Shown piece after piece: positions 1 through 12,100 of a stretch of DNA of 64,000 nucleotides (within the stretch, counting starts at the first letter, position 1; every line of letters begins with the position of its first letter). Position numbers and translations under genes: made by a program. The notes under the pieces are model-generated. The model saw only the letters and a program-made list of their open reading frames with translations. It had not been told where the DNA came from and searched no databases. The stretch is from Actinomucor elegans (taxonomy: Eukaryota > Mucoromycota > Mucoromycetes > Mucorales > Mucoraceae), in NCBI GenBank assembly GCA_026027325.1, contig JAMSLZ010000004.1, positions 1,302,001 through 1,366,000 of the forward strand, written 5' to 3'.

Positions 1-2
1 CC

Positions 3-962
3 ACTTCAAATGAAGGTTACTATCACAATACTGACAAAATGAATTTTGTCTGTTCAAAATGTTTTGATGGTTTGGAAAAGAACACAAAAGCAGACTATAC
101 AATAAAGAAAGAACGTCCACCAATGATCGAAGCCTGGACAGAACAAGAGGAAATGCTATTGCTGGAAGGGTTAGAGATGTATCCTGAAGATTGGGATAAA
201 GTGGCTGAACACGTCTCAACACAAACACGCGACGCTTGTATCTTGCACTACCTCAAATTACCTATGGCTGATCCACGCATTGACCCTCAAGTGAAAAAAC
301 TAGGCTTATTAGAATTTGCGCAAAAAGAACATGTTGATAATCCCATCATGTCTGTCGTTGCCTTTTTGGCTGCTAATGTCAACCCCAAAGTCGCAGCTTC
401 TTCTATATTTCAAGCAACAGACGATGACAAAGAGCCGATGGACACCAGTGGTGATAAAGAAAAAACTGAGTCATTAGAAGCTACATATGAGTTGATTCAA
501 AACAAGATCTCGACATTTACATCGCGTATTGAAGACTTCGAAAAAGTGGAAGCTTTTGTAGATCAAGAACGTCGTACTTTGGAAAAGGAGAAATTTATTA
601 TTCGTCAAGAGCATTTAGCGATACGCAGCCAAATGGACAATATCTACGGTCGCATGTTTCAAGTGAGACAAGCTAAAATGGCAGCAGAGCAGCAAATGAG
701 ACTAGCAGAACAGCAGCAAAAAGAAGAGGCCATGCCAAATGATGTTCGAGTACGATTGCCTCATGAATCCCTTTCTCCAGAAGAAATCCAAGTGCAAGAA
801 CAATTAAGAGCAAGATACCCGACACAGTATTTACACAGACAACAATTGTTGCAGCAAGCTAACATGCAGCAGCAACAGCAGCAGCAGCAACAGCGACAGC
901 AACAACCGCAGCAGCAACAAGTACAGTCGCAACAGGGTATCATGCTCACTCAAAGTAAATAA
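3..962 (+). CDS. SWI/SNF-RSC core subunit (SWI3/RSC8/SMARCC family), 5' partial
   Basis: This is the C-terminal part of a chromatin-remodelling scaffold subunit; the gene starts upstream of the window and its frame is open from base 3. The first visible residues (YYHNTDK, CSKCF) look like the end of a ZZ-type zinc finger. A SANT domain follows (EAWTEQEEMLLLEGLEMY, then DWDKVAEHVSTQT and CILHYLKLP), then the conserved block NPIMSVVAFLAANVNPKVAA, a charged coiled coil (about residues 145-230 after the first Met) and a glutamine-rich tail. In SWI3/RSC8 proteins the SANT domain and coiled coil assemble the ATPase complex; the SWIRM domain expected upstream is outside the window. The gene ends 76 bp from the converging TRM7 stop codon. 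Family assignment is firm; which of SWI3 or RSC8 it is cannot be decided from this part. Confidence 0.9.
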   Translation, partial: TSNEGYYHNTDKMNFVCSKCFDGLEKNTKADYTIKKERPPMIEAWTEQEEMLLLEGLEMYPEDWDKVAEHVSTQTRDACILHYLKLPMADPRIDPQVKKLGLLEFAQKEHVDNPIMSVVAFLAANVNPKVAASSIFQATDDDKEPMDTSGDKEKTESLEATYELIQNKISTFTSRIEDFEKVEAFVDQERRTLEKEKFIIRQEHLAIRSQMDNIYGRMFQVRQAKMAAEQQMRLAEQQQKEEAMPNDVRVRLPHESLSPEEIQVQEQLRARYPTQYLHRQQLLQQANMQQQQQQQQQRQQQPQQQQVQSQQGIMLTQSK

Positions 963-1038
963 TATAAATAATACTACGCTTTCTTATACACCATTTATTC
1001 CTCTATAAATTTCCATTGATCATAATGCTACTCTATTA

Positions 1039-2249
1039 TTAAAACTTGTTATAAAAGTTGCTTCTTTTCAATTCCATGGCAGTCTTATAAGGTACTGTAA
1101 TGGGTGGCTGTAAAGGATCCAAAGCCTTGTAAGATTCTGTCAGTGGATAAGTTCTATCTGCATCATAGCCACTATAACATATTCTTAGTAAAAGGGTCAT
1201 CCATCTGGAAATAATCTTACTTTAAATCACCACAAGCAATGAAAGGAACAATCGTTCTATTAGGCCCTGTCAATTCATTCATGCTATCATACTGTAAATC
1301 CAATAAAGGATTAGCCATGGTAGGTGTATAACCAGCAGGTGGTTGATAGTTTTGACAAACAATAAAAGCCTCTATACTTGAATTACGCGAACTTCTGGGT
1401 TTACTGCAGGTAACTGTAGGGAAAAAAATCTTGAGTTGACTGTATAATAGAGTAATGTCTTTTCCACGGAATATCTTCGCTACAAAAGTTCCACCTGGAC
1501 GAAGTACATGTGTAGTGATATTAAGTGCCTAGTCTTGGGGTTAGTTTCTTTTATAAAGCTTTTTCTCTAATACTTTACAGCAAGCAGTAACTGTGCTTGA
1601 ATGTATTCATCCATATCATGAAGACCGGTCACTACGAACTGATCAGTCCTCTTTACGTAACTCTTTCTTGGATTATATTACCGTCAGGCGCGCCATCGCA
1701 AATAACAATATCTGCCATACTACCATCGAAATAGGAAATAATCTTTTCTGCGGTCGATTCTTTGGTAATATCACCTTGAAGTTGAATAACGCCGTCTAAA
1801 GGTGCCATTGCTTGTAAATCAACTGCTACAATCTTGGGTTCAGGCTCTTCAGGCTTTTGCTTATGATTCTCGCTACATTTAACTTTTAGAATCTCGGGTG
1901 GAAATCTGTCAAATTTTTCATTCCATTACCTCAATCGCTTTGAAAGCACTTGAGACCAACTGCCTGGAGCAGCGCATAGATCAACTGCTCGTTGAACACC
2001 TACATTGCGAATTCAGTTTGAGTATAAGCTAATGAAGTTAGATCTGTTCTTGTTAGAGGATCCTTACCTTCTAAAAAGTTGAATTCTTCATCGAGTTGCA
2101 AAAGCTTGAACGCACTTCTAGCACGCCAGCCTTCTTCTTTGGCAAGACGGTAGTACTATCAAGGAGTTGAACTGTTAAGACATAATAATCGAATTCTCAT
2201 TTGTTTCAATACATACAACGTCTCTTTTGTCCTTGGAAGATTTACCCAT
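1039..2249 (-). CDS. TRM7: tRNA 2'-O-ribose methyltransferase TRM7/FTSJ1
   Basis: This is an FtsJ/RrmJ-type SAM-dependent methyltransferase that acts on the tRNA anticodon loop (positions 32 and 34 in the family). The gene is broken by several introns and has no long ORF. Pieces read on the minus strand are [11 protein letters not shown], then [20 protein letters not shown] after a GTATGT...ATAG intron, then [15 protein letters not shown] (SAM-binding motif I), [12 protein letters not shown] and [10 protein letters not shown]. The last stretch reads [20 protein letters not shown] and QPPITVPYK before the stop. These match TRM7/FTSJ1 block for block. The start was chosen because [10 protein letters not shown] is the family N-terminus. 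Internal exon borders were not all resolved. Three CCAAT boxes lie just upstream. Confidence 0.88.
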
Positions 2250-2335
2250 TGGTTGATAAAGCTAGAGAGTGAAAATGACAAGCAACAGAAAAAAAAAAAT
2301 CAAAATACAGTGAGTGTACGGCTGATAGTGAAATG

Positions 2336-2393
2336 ATTGGCTAATCATTAGGTACTAGCCAATGAGAGACATTAATAGATGTAATAATCCAAT
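2336..2393 (-). promoter_or_regulatory. Cluster of CCAAT boxes upstream of TRM7
   Basis: Three CCAAT/ATTGG pentamers lie within 58 bp (2336-2340 ATTGG, 2359-2363 CCAAT, 2389-2393 CCAAT), about 90-145 bp upstream of the TRM7 ATG on the minus strand. This fits a HAP/NF-Y-type proximal promoter. The pentamers are seen directly; the function is inferred. Confidence 0.4.
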
Positions 2394-4335
2394 CAGGGCC
2401 CCAGCAAGCCTTCGGAATTTGGAAAAGCTTGCTGAAGTTAAAACACTAGAGATTTGTTAATGTCCGAAATAGTTACTTATGCTCATTAAGTTTGTTCTGA
2501 CAGCTAATTGCAACGATCTTCTATGGATCTTTTCATCTGTTAAACGTAGAGCTTTATTTTGAGTATAGATTACTTTATTGATGTGACATGTGGCCCTGAT
2601 CGGTTGAGAAATTCTAAACAGTTGGACATTTTTAAATGAATACATATAATTTGTCACTAATTAGCGAACAATAAATAATCTTTTTTACCAAAGCTAAACA
2701 AAAACTGTAGAAGACGCAACGGCATATTATTCTGATAGATCACTTGCCAAATGAACATCTAACCGGGATCGATTGAGCGATCTATATAAATATTGAAGGT
2801 TAATAATATATGTATATAGTTTTCTGTTGTAGTTTTTTATGAACATGCACTAATCATCAGATGTGTCATTAAATGGAAATCGCTCAAAAAGCATAAAAAT
2901 GCCTAGTTTTTGAAAAATTCGTAAAGAAAATAATTCAAATTTCTAAATCTTGATTTTTAGGAGAAGGAAGAGGAAGAAGAGGTGTATTTAGTTAACAACA
3001 GTGACTATAGTACATACTACTGAATATAGAGGTAGTACTGATGCATAGCCTTCTTTGGAATACTTATTACGTACTAGTACTTATGATGTAATGAAAGAAA
3101 TTCACTGTTATTTATTAATGTATTATATATATACAATTGAGTTGTATGTAAAACAGCTCATAAGATTCAATAATACAGCCATTGAGATGTTTATCAATAT
3201 ATCACTTCCTTTTGTAAGAACATTTGCCTATTCTATAACATCATGTGATATATTAACGGGGTATATGATAATAAGAGCCGATATTTATACTTGTGTAGAT
3301 AAACAAGCTATATTTGCTATAGAATGATCTAGTAGAGATCAACGAAAACTAATTCGCCTATATATGTCATTTAATGCTAATTTCCAAGCTTTATTGTTAG
3401 TCGCTTAATGGCATTTCGTACTACGTTTTAAATTAGATATGAAAAATGTAAATATGACCTTCTTTGGATCACGTCAATCCCAGCAAGGGAATCGACGCAT
3501 AACTACAGAAAACTCACAGCAGGATGCTATATATCCTTTATTAAAACCATCAAAGGCTAAAAAAAAGTTATACTGAAGTATGTGCTACTTAGACAACCAA
3601 GGCCACGGTCTTAAATTTATAGCAGTTAATAGTAATCAAGAGCAGAGAAAAGAATGACATATTACTTTTATAGAGCATGTAATATAAAAACAAACGGATT
3701 GGTAAGATAATCCACTGTATTATAATAACTACTACATATTAAAAGAAGTCTCTGTCATTTGCTGATGGATATTACTACTATTAATAACTAGTTTCTACAA
3801 AAACTTCAATGTAACTGATTATATGCCACTTCATCAGTATAGAGTCCCTGTCATGACCATTCTTCTACTGTAGGAAATAACATTCCTTGCGGTTAGATGT
3901 TTGAAATATGATTCATACGCTGAACTAATTATAAGTGAGCTCAGTGAAATACAGAACGCCTCAGTTGTCTTCTTCAAAAACTGATTTTTTTTTTGCTTTC
4001 TGTGATTAACATTTTGTTACTGTCTTTTATATAATGCATATCATTGAAAACACAGCTTGATGTTCTAGAAATGTTGCCAAGAGAAGTAGACACGAACGCG
4101 AATCTGGCGTATTATGGTATTAATTGACGTTTCTGCTAAAAATTTCGAAGTGATGCAGTAATGCATCAATCTAGGTCAAATGGCGTATAAAGCGACAATG
4201 TCAATGTATTGATTTGCAACAAATGGTACATACGATTCAATCGAAGTTCACACTATAGAAAAAAAAGGCCAAGAGACGATATATATTGGGGCATGATTTC
4301 TTCTTAGTAATAGAAGGGAGGGTATTATGTCTCAT
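2394..4335. other. Intergenic spacer with decayed ~167-bp repeat copies
   Basis: No gene is supported here. The stretch holds cores of the GATC-rich dispersed repeat near 2579, 2749 and 2859 (spacings 170 and 110 bp), with GATCGGTTGAG and GGGATCGATTGAG in the first two. A 41-codon reading frame near 3451-3573 and a 90-codon one at 3055-3327 have no recognisable domain and probably occur by chance. Confidence 0.5.
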
Positions 4336-5335
4336 TTATTTTGGTAATAATGGAGAACTTTCATTCTCATTTGAAGGGAATTGGTTTGGATCATGATCTA
4401 TCGCTTGCCTTTCTCTATGATCCATCGGTTTTTGGCCATTGTTTGGGGATACTTTGACAATAGTATCTACTATCCAAAACTGAATAATGTTCATGATGAG
4501 TGGGAAACTAATCAAATAACGATTAGAAAGACGTTCGCTATATCCACATAATTGTTACTTACATCAACATGACAAAGATGACTTGATATCTATAGTTTCC
4601 TTTTGTCCATCTCAAGACCCATTCACCCCAACGAAACAAAAAAGGCAAGTGACGAAACATGAAATAAACACATAATTTCATGAGGGATTCAGCCAAGATG
4701 AATATAAATGTCTGTTTAACCCAAGGCCAAACCATATTGCGCAATGGAGGATTACCATAACTTCCTGTCCTCACTTGCTTGACATTCAATGCCTCCAAAA
4801 TCCATTGAATCAGCTTGAGCCAAAACCAAAGAATGGCGACACCCACAGTGGTATCTACAGCAACATTTAAAAAGTACCAAACACAAAGATTGGTCTTGGG
4901 ACCTCCATTACGCGGTCTACCTGCCACATAACTGATAAAAAGGTTCAAGAAATGAATTACACCTGCTCCTGCAAACTGCTTGCTTACATCCAACGCCCTA
5001 AGTAATAAATAAATATGAGATACAGGATCCAACATAAAACCCAAGTACTGATATTACCAAACAATATAAGGTCTCTGAGGTCTTTCTCGGTATCGCTTAT
5101 AAAATAATGTAATAAGTGCTGAAGAAACCAGAGCTAATTGGACAATGATTGCAAAGGAATCGAGTAATTTGCAGCCTTCGTCGTCTGGATGAGGACGATG
5201 ATGCGGCGGTGCTGGTTGTTGAGGTTGATCAGACGGAGGCAATTCAAATAATTGCATATTGCAATCTTCCATAGTGAAAGCTTTCCCCAAGTAGAGTAGG
5301 CTTTGTATTGACAAAGAAGTCATGGTTGATATCAA
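4336..5335 (-). CDS. STIMATE/TMEM110-family multi-pass membrane protein
   Basis: Three exons (5335-5058, 4997-4563, 4507-4336) join in frame to 294 codons plus stop. The protein starts with a short luminal or cytosolic segment, then a membrane span (FAIIVQLALVSSALITLFYK) and the family signature RPYIVWALDVSKQFAGAG, created across intron 1. IHFLNLFISY, CVWYFLNVAVDTTVGVAILW, GSYGNPP and a last span (FPLIMNIIQFWIVDTIV) follow, and the tail ends SPLLPK. These blocks match the STIMATE family (animal TMEM110 at ER-plasma membrane junctions; fungal members are annotated as vacuolar membrane proteins). The animal protein promotes STIM1 activation; what the fungal one does is not known from sequence. 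The LLPK tail might be an acidic-dileucine-like sorting signal, which is speculation. Its promoter must lie in the 267 bp before the lipase stop. Confidence 0.8.
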
Positions 5336-5602
5336 TTAGGCAGAGAAAGAGAGCGCGCAGTATTACAAGAAAGCTTGGAAATCTCAAGGGATGAAACTCT
5401 TTTATGTGTATCCAGAAGCAGTAAAGCCGGGGAAAAACAAGAGGTCACAGCTTATGCACACTCCCAGCAGTTACACTTCAGGGTTTTAGTGGTATTTTAT
5501 TATGATTTGATTGGCTTTATTAAAAAAAAAGGATCATGGATATATATATATATACAAGGTAATGATTAATGAATATAAATGTATGGATGATAGAATATAG
5601 TT

Positions 5603-7005
5603 TTAAACAAATACAGTTCTAGGCTTTTGTTTAACTAAGGCGGGTGTTGAACTCACAGTGACAGCTACTGTTGTAGCTGCAGGGTAATGCTTTTTACCTA
5701 AATTAGCGGAAGCCGATACTGCGGACTCTAGATCTGTATCAGAATCATCGTCATCTTCGTAGTTGTCTTCGTCTTCTTCAGGCACCATCTCCAAGCCTTC
5801 ACTTGATCTTCTCATAGAAGAATAGTCGCTGGTATTAGTGATACCATTGTTTTCGTACCAGATTCCATTATAGTTTGTGCTTTTTACAGTCATAGACACA
5901 TTTTTGGGTCGAATTTGACGTACTGCACGGTAACAGAAATCAGCAAAGGTATTATCTGCTCGAACTAACATCTTTTTATCTTTGACTACTTCGCGGACAC
6001 AGAACCAGTCATGCACACAGTCTTCAATCACTGTTTCCCAATTGACACCGTCATTTTCAGCTTTCAATGCTAAATCTACTGCATCATCTCTCAGGACTTC
6101 CTTATTGCCTACAAACATCAGCACTTGTTCAGGTAAGAAAGCCTTAAAACCCGTCTCCAATTTCGCTATGCCTAGTACTTGATTCGCGTCTGGAGGCGAA
6201 TCAGGGCCCAAAGGCTCAAAGTAATCCTTTTTGATGACTTTGGCGGTATATTGAGAGATATAATCGTATTTGACATTGCACTGCCATGATTCAGAGGTGG
6301 TTTCATCTGTAACAAGAGGCGAAATAAAGACAGCACCAGCAGGACGAGGCAATTCATTAAGTGTAGGGCCGCCGCTAGTATCGTCTGTGACAATTTCAAA
6401 CATACTAGGGTCGTGTGTAATGAATAGCATTTCGAGAAGTAAAGCAGCACCAGCTGAGTCGCCTGTGACAATGATTTTTGCAGGATCAATATCCAGGGTT
6501 TTTGTCAGACTTTCGTAAGCTCGAACAATATCTTCTACGGGGCTTGGGTATTTGTAATCTGGTGCCAGTCTATAGTCGACAGACATGATCATTGCTTCCA
6601 TGCCATAGTTAGTTTTAAGGACTTTAATCCATTCAATCCAAGAATCCATAAACATGGTGCAAGTGCCAACTCGAAATCCACCGCCTATCATAAAGTTAAC
6701 ATTGGATATATGATAGCTGAATATCTTACATTACCATGCACATTAAAAAGAAGAATATCACAATCGTTGATACGTTTCATTAGTGACGCATTATCCAACG
6801 TTCGAACGTTTTCTCCAATCCAACAGCCAGACCATTCATTATTCCATGGTACTTTATGAATCCATGGCTTATGTGAGGAGCGTGGTTTTGTAATATCGTT
6901 CAGAATCTTTCTTGCTGCTGGTGCTGGTAGTGAAAATACTTTACGCAGCATTTTGATGGTTGCTCCAGGCGGAAGTTTGTTAAGAGCTACTCTTATTTGA
7001 TTCAT
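5603..7005 (-). CDS. Hormone-sensitive-lipase-type alpha/beta hydrolase
   Basis: Two exons (7005-6735 and 6684-5603) give about 450 residues. The oxyanion-hole motif HGGG (residues 90-93) is assembled across the single intron: CAT G is in exon 1 and GC GGT GGA in exon 2. DYRLAP (about 127-132) and the nucleophile elbow GDSAG (165-169, Ser167) are typical of the HSL/alpha-beta hydrolase 3 family. The likely acid is Asp290 or Asp291 (VLRDDA) and the base His315 (CVHDW). The last 90 or so residues are acidic and low-complexity (EEDEDNYEDDDDSD) and lie outside the catalytic fold. No signal peptide or membrane span is evident, so it is probably a cytosolic or lipid-droplet ester hydrolase; the substrate cannot be told. 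An earlier in-frame Met exists upstream, but MNQIRVALNKLPPG looks like the real N-terminus. Confidence 0.82.
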
Positions 7006-9124
7006 GGTTGTATAATAAAAGAAAAAAAAAGTAAATGCATGCTTTACCCCAATATTATATATAGTTATCACTTTCAGAAGTGTGAAAGTGATTAGGTTGT
7101 TCCCACCCAAGTAGTATATGTTACACTTTAGAGTCTTTTTTGAAAGCTTTTTGTGTTCCCTGTGCTTGTTCAATGGGATAAAAAACACATGTGATGATCA
7201 TTATCTTGATCAGTCTTACACTAATAAAGCCTTGTTTGAATGTTTACTGCATCTTGAAATTTATTGTTCATAAATATCCTTAAGACATTCAGTAACATCG
7301 AAGCCTCTATTATGTATTCGTAATACAAATGTTCTTTTGTAAGTAAGCTAATGTAATGTATCTGAAACATCTCAATCATATCTATATTGTATGTAATTTA
7401 AGCTTGAAGCATTACGCAGTGCATATTCTAATTAGCTGTCGAAAACCAATTAAAGCGAGCAGTAGTATCGATTACTAAAGATGAAACTAAACTCTTAAGG
7501 CAGTTGCTATCCTGCAAAGAGCATGGTTCCACAGGTACGATAAAAAAAAACTTCAGCCTCTTAAAAGTCAATTCTGTCTCTCCGAATGAATTGTCTCTAC
7601 GTTAAAGCAGTGATATAGTTTATCAGCATAATTAGTTTTATATATATCTATATTTGTCTTTTGGATTTAAAAGTTAGTTATGAAAATCACTATGCATCTA
7701 GCTTACCGATCAGGTAATACTTTGAGCCGAAAGCAAGAAAATAACCAAATGAATGAATAAATCTACGAATGTGAATAAAGAAAAAAAATAAAAGAACTAA
7801 AGATTCATAGGATGAAGCAGCTCATTCAGACTGGAGCATTACTGTTCAAAAGTGACATTTGGCCGAGATCGATCGAGATCGACCGAGATTCCTTATGCAA
7901 ATCAGCGCGCCAGACCAATGTTTCTAGATTTCAATTTCAGATAGGTACTCTCAGAAATTGAAATCATGCGATCAGCCAAATGAAGAAAATAGGTTATTGG
8001 CGGAGTTGTATAGTTGTCGCTGGATTGTAGATGTTTTTACTCATCTAGACATTTCACAGGATTCAGAGTATTTGCTATTATTTTTACTAGGTTTGCACAT
8101 CACTGCATTCCATCGAGGCATTATGCTGGCCAGAACTATAGGAGGAATGATGGAGAAGTATGCTAATTGGTAGTAATCCATGCAAATTTGATGTAAATGT
8201 TTACTATTGCGTAGATTTGGTAGTACACAGTGGCAATTGACGTATTTTCGTGTAAAATGCATTTAACCACAAAAAGCATTTAACCACAAAAAGCATTTAA
8301 CCACAAAAAGCATGCAATTTGATGTTTGCTCTATAATGCATAGGTTTCATAGAGCATCACGCCATTAGTATATAGATAAGATATATAATATGTATAAAGT
8401 TTATTAGGCTTTCCAGCTCACGTATCGTTAAGATCAGTGGCGAAAGGAAATGTGGTAGCGTATCCTTCCGTGGATCTTTCCCAATCATGCTAATGCATGT
8501 TATCTATTGTGAACAACACTCATTCTTTTGTTGCAGCTTAATTGGCAACCGCTGCAGTATTCAGAGAGCTTGTGCATGTTCGCTTCAATAGGCTTGAATA
8601 TAAATAAAAAGGGTTAGACATTGTAGTTAGTTTCAAAAAAGAAAGAAATGTGTACTATATACTTGATGCACAACCATATTGACACAAAAACCATACCATC
8701 ACTAAATTAACATACATTTCAAGCCACTGTCAGGTTTACATAGTGGTAGCCCGGTAAATGCACTTTTTTTTTTCACCAAATCAGTGTTTTGCATAAAAGA
8801 TACATATAAATATACTTCTCTTAAGAATAAATGCACTATACCCTTTGAGGTATTCCAGACGAGTCTGTTTCAATTGTTGCTAGATTACTAGTTAAAAAGA
8901 ACGTCGATGTTACAAACTAATTCCTGTTAACCAAAGAATTTGGCCCTTTGCATAATTAATAAACAAAAACTATGTTTTTTTTTGTTCTTTATTCAAGTAC
9001 TAATAACAATGGGAAGGGATTAAAAAAAAAGAGAGAGAGAGAGAGAGAAAAAAAAAATATATAGTGAGGTATGTTTAAAAAGAGTTGATAGTAATAGACA
9101 GATATACATATATAATTCAAGTGG
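7006..9124. other. Intergenic spacer, gene-free
   Basis: No coding region is supported. It holds one copy of the dispersed GATC-rich repeat near 7850-7890 (GTGACATTTGGCCGAGATC followed by further GATCGA units), a 17-bp triplicate at 8259-8309 and a short GA run at about 9030-9047 next to A runs. The reading frame at 7958-8173 shows no known domain. Confidence 0.5.
8259..8309 (+). repeat. Perfect 17-bp tandem triplicate
   Basis: The unit GCATTTAACCACAAAAA occurs three times without mismatch (8259-8275, 8276-8292, 8293-8309) and is followed by a fourth GCAT. It lies in the spacer between the lipase and kinesin genes. Perfect copies suggest recent expansion. Confidence 0.95.
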
Positions 9125-12100
9125 TTACTGACGAGCAGAGTTCATAAATCCAGGCATCCAGGAAGAACGCTTTTCGCGTTTACTCGAATCTTCAGTACCA
9201 TTGGATTCTACATTTACAACGTTACCTCCACCTCGCAAGGGCTTGGCAATTCTACCAAAGTTGATAGCAGACATAGCTGGCTGGTTTGACTTTTGAATTC
9301 TAGCTTGTTCAAGTCTATCTCGAACAGCTTGAAGTTGCGCTTCGAACTTTTGGTTTTGATGGATCAACTTTTCTTGGGCATCACCCAGTAGTGATTCTAA
9401 GCTTTGGATGCGTTCATTTCTAGCAATCAGTTTACGCTCTGCTACAGCTACTTCTTTTTGAGTGAGCCATTCTGTTCTACTAACTAATGTATATATGTAC
9501 ACAATTGTTAATAAAAAAAAAGGATTCCCAATTTAACACGTTCAAGTTACGTACCTGCTTTTGCACATTTGTCAATTGCTCCAAATTGCGTTCTAAGAAA
9601 GCCATCTTCTTTTGTTGGGCTTTATTATTGCTTGCACGAAGCACATTATTGTATTGTTCTCGTGTTTCGTCAAGAGACATTTCCAACTCGACTACCTTTT
9701 CACAACGGCTTTGAAGATCTCTCATTAAGGCCTTCTTCATCATTTCAAAATCGGCAAGTTGCTGTGCCATGGTCTTTCTCATACGTTCAAGGTCCTTTTC
9801 CTTCTCAGAAATGTCAGTAGGTTCTCTAGCTGATTGTTGAGATAATGCTGCCTATAAATGAGGAATGAAAAATTAGATTCATGCATCATGAGAAGGATAG
9901 AGCCTGTGTACTTGCCTGAAGTTGGTCATTAGCTGCCTTCAAATCGTTCATAGCAGTGCTTAGCTTGGCGTGATCCTCGCTCTTCTTTTCCAACTCCAGC
10001 CTGAGTTCTTCGATCTCTCTATGTTGATTCTCTTTTTTAGTATTGTATTGAAGTTCTAATTTGGACTGAAACATGTCGTTAGTAAAAATTGCTATAATAA
10101 CCAAATGCATGATCGTATACCTTAAGTTCAGTGATCGTCTCTGCAATATCTTCGTTCTTTTGGACCTGTGCTTCTTCTTCAGCAATAGTCTTGTCCAATA
10201 GTTCTTCGTATTCTTGCTCAAGTGTAGCAAAACGAGTTTCAAGATCAAGCTTCTTTTTTTCGATTGTGCTTTTCTCTTCAGTTAATAACTCAATGGTTTT
10301 AGTGTGTTGTTCAACCAAGACGTGTGAATCAGTCAAGTCTCGTCGAAGAGAAATGAGTTCATCTACTGTCAAACCATTGCCATCTAGCTCTAGTTTGACT
10401 AGCGCATCTCTAATCAAACGTTCCTTTTCATTCATTTCATTGGAAACGTCAAAACCAGACATGATTTGAGCCATCTTTTCAGCCTTTTTCTTTTCTTTAT
10501 CGCTTTGTACATTCTCTTTCTGCGCTTGTCTGATTTCGATAAGGCTCTTCTTTAACTCTTCCAGTTCTACCATCAGTTCTTGATTAGCTTCCTTGAGCGA
10601 GTCGACAGTGATCGCGTTTTCTTTGCTTTCATACGAAATCTTTTGAAGCTGAAGGCGTAAGTTGCTTAGTTCCGAAGTCATGGCTTGATTTTCTTGTGTG
10701 ACAGATTGCTCTTGTTCCTTGTAGTAATTCATTTCTTCCTTGATAGAATCCAATAGCTTCTCGCGATCATTCAATTCAGTTTCTTTCTCGGCAATTTGAT
10801 CCATCAACTCATTCTCTCTTCTTAGGAACTCTTCACGTTCATCTTTTTCAAGTACAATAGCTGGCGTTGCAGGACGCGATAGATCATCTAAAAGAGGGCT
10901 TCTGAAACCGGAAGCGGGTGGTATGGGTGAAGCGGTGGTGGGTGTAGCAAAATCGCCTCTCGTGACTTTATCCATTGTCACCCATCTATCCTCAGGTACC
11001 GCAGTGCCTGATCTCCATAAACCAACTTCACCTTCAAGAGCAGCGATATAAGTCTTGAATGTGACAGTTTCGCCTTTAACCTTCTTTAAAAGAGCCTTCA
11101 GTTCAGCAGGACTAAGATCTGCGTTGACTTTGGCCTTGTTCTTGATGGATTTGGCTCTCATACCAAAACGTAGGGTGGATAATGTCTCAGCCTCATTGTA
11201 CGACGACGGAGAACAATTGATAATAAGTGTAGTTCGAGAGTTACCACCAAGTGACTCTTGCAAGATACGTGTCAATTTGGAATCTCGATAGGGAACATGA
11301 CTTGACTGAAACAAAAATCATTCGTTAGTTTTTTTTTTTTTTTTTTTTTTGAAACACACTTAGATTGTAAACTTTTACCTTTCCATCCGTTAGTGAGTTG
11401 ATAACCATACCAAGTGCAGTCAAGGACTTGTTGATCTTTTTCGCTTCTTCCAAGGTTTGACCTGAGGCTCCTGTCTTGCCTACTTTTTCGGAACCAGCTA
11501 AATCTACTAGATATAGTTTACCACTCTTTGCTGCACCTGTATCGATGTTCTTTTGTGTGATCGTCACTACTACAATCGAATGACTACGGGAACTCTCTGC
11601 ATTCATGTTGGTGGAAGCTACCACACGGTTTCCGCTGCCATTCCTCATCACTTCATACACATCTTCGGAAGAGCCAACGTAGACTTCTAAAAGACCTTTG
11701 ACATAAACGCCATGTGCCTTGTCTTCATGAATAGGCAGATTATCCATCGAAGCTAATTTGTCATATGTTAAAAACATCATGTTATTGCTGCACATTTAAT
11801 ACTTACGGTTCAGTAAGTCTCGAACCTTTTCCATATAGATTTCCATATATGAAACCTTGACCGTGAATTCTAGATTACTCGGTGCGGCCATGATGCTATC
11901 AAATATCTGACCAACGATGCGAGGAATAATACCTCTTGTATTTTCATCATCAATATCAGCACCCTATAGAATAGTTGTTATACCAACACGCCAAAATAGT
12001 CCAGTTACTGCTTACCATCATAGTAAATGTTTTACCAGAACCAGTTTGGCCATAAGCAAAGACGGTACCGTTATAACCAGCCGTAACATCTAATTAAAAA

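Noticed and set aside
761..949. Cysteine-rich minus-strand frame
   Set aside because: It is the antisense of the glutamine-rich tail of the SWI3/RSC8-type gene (CAG repeats read as CTG/TGC).
3055..3573. Two short plus-strand frames that might be small genes
   Set aside because: No known domain, no splice structure that extends them, and AT-rich chance frames of this size are common here.
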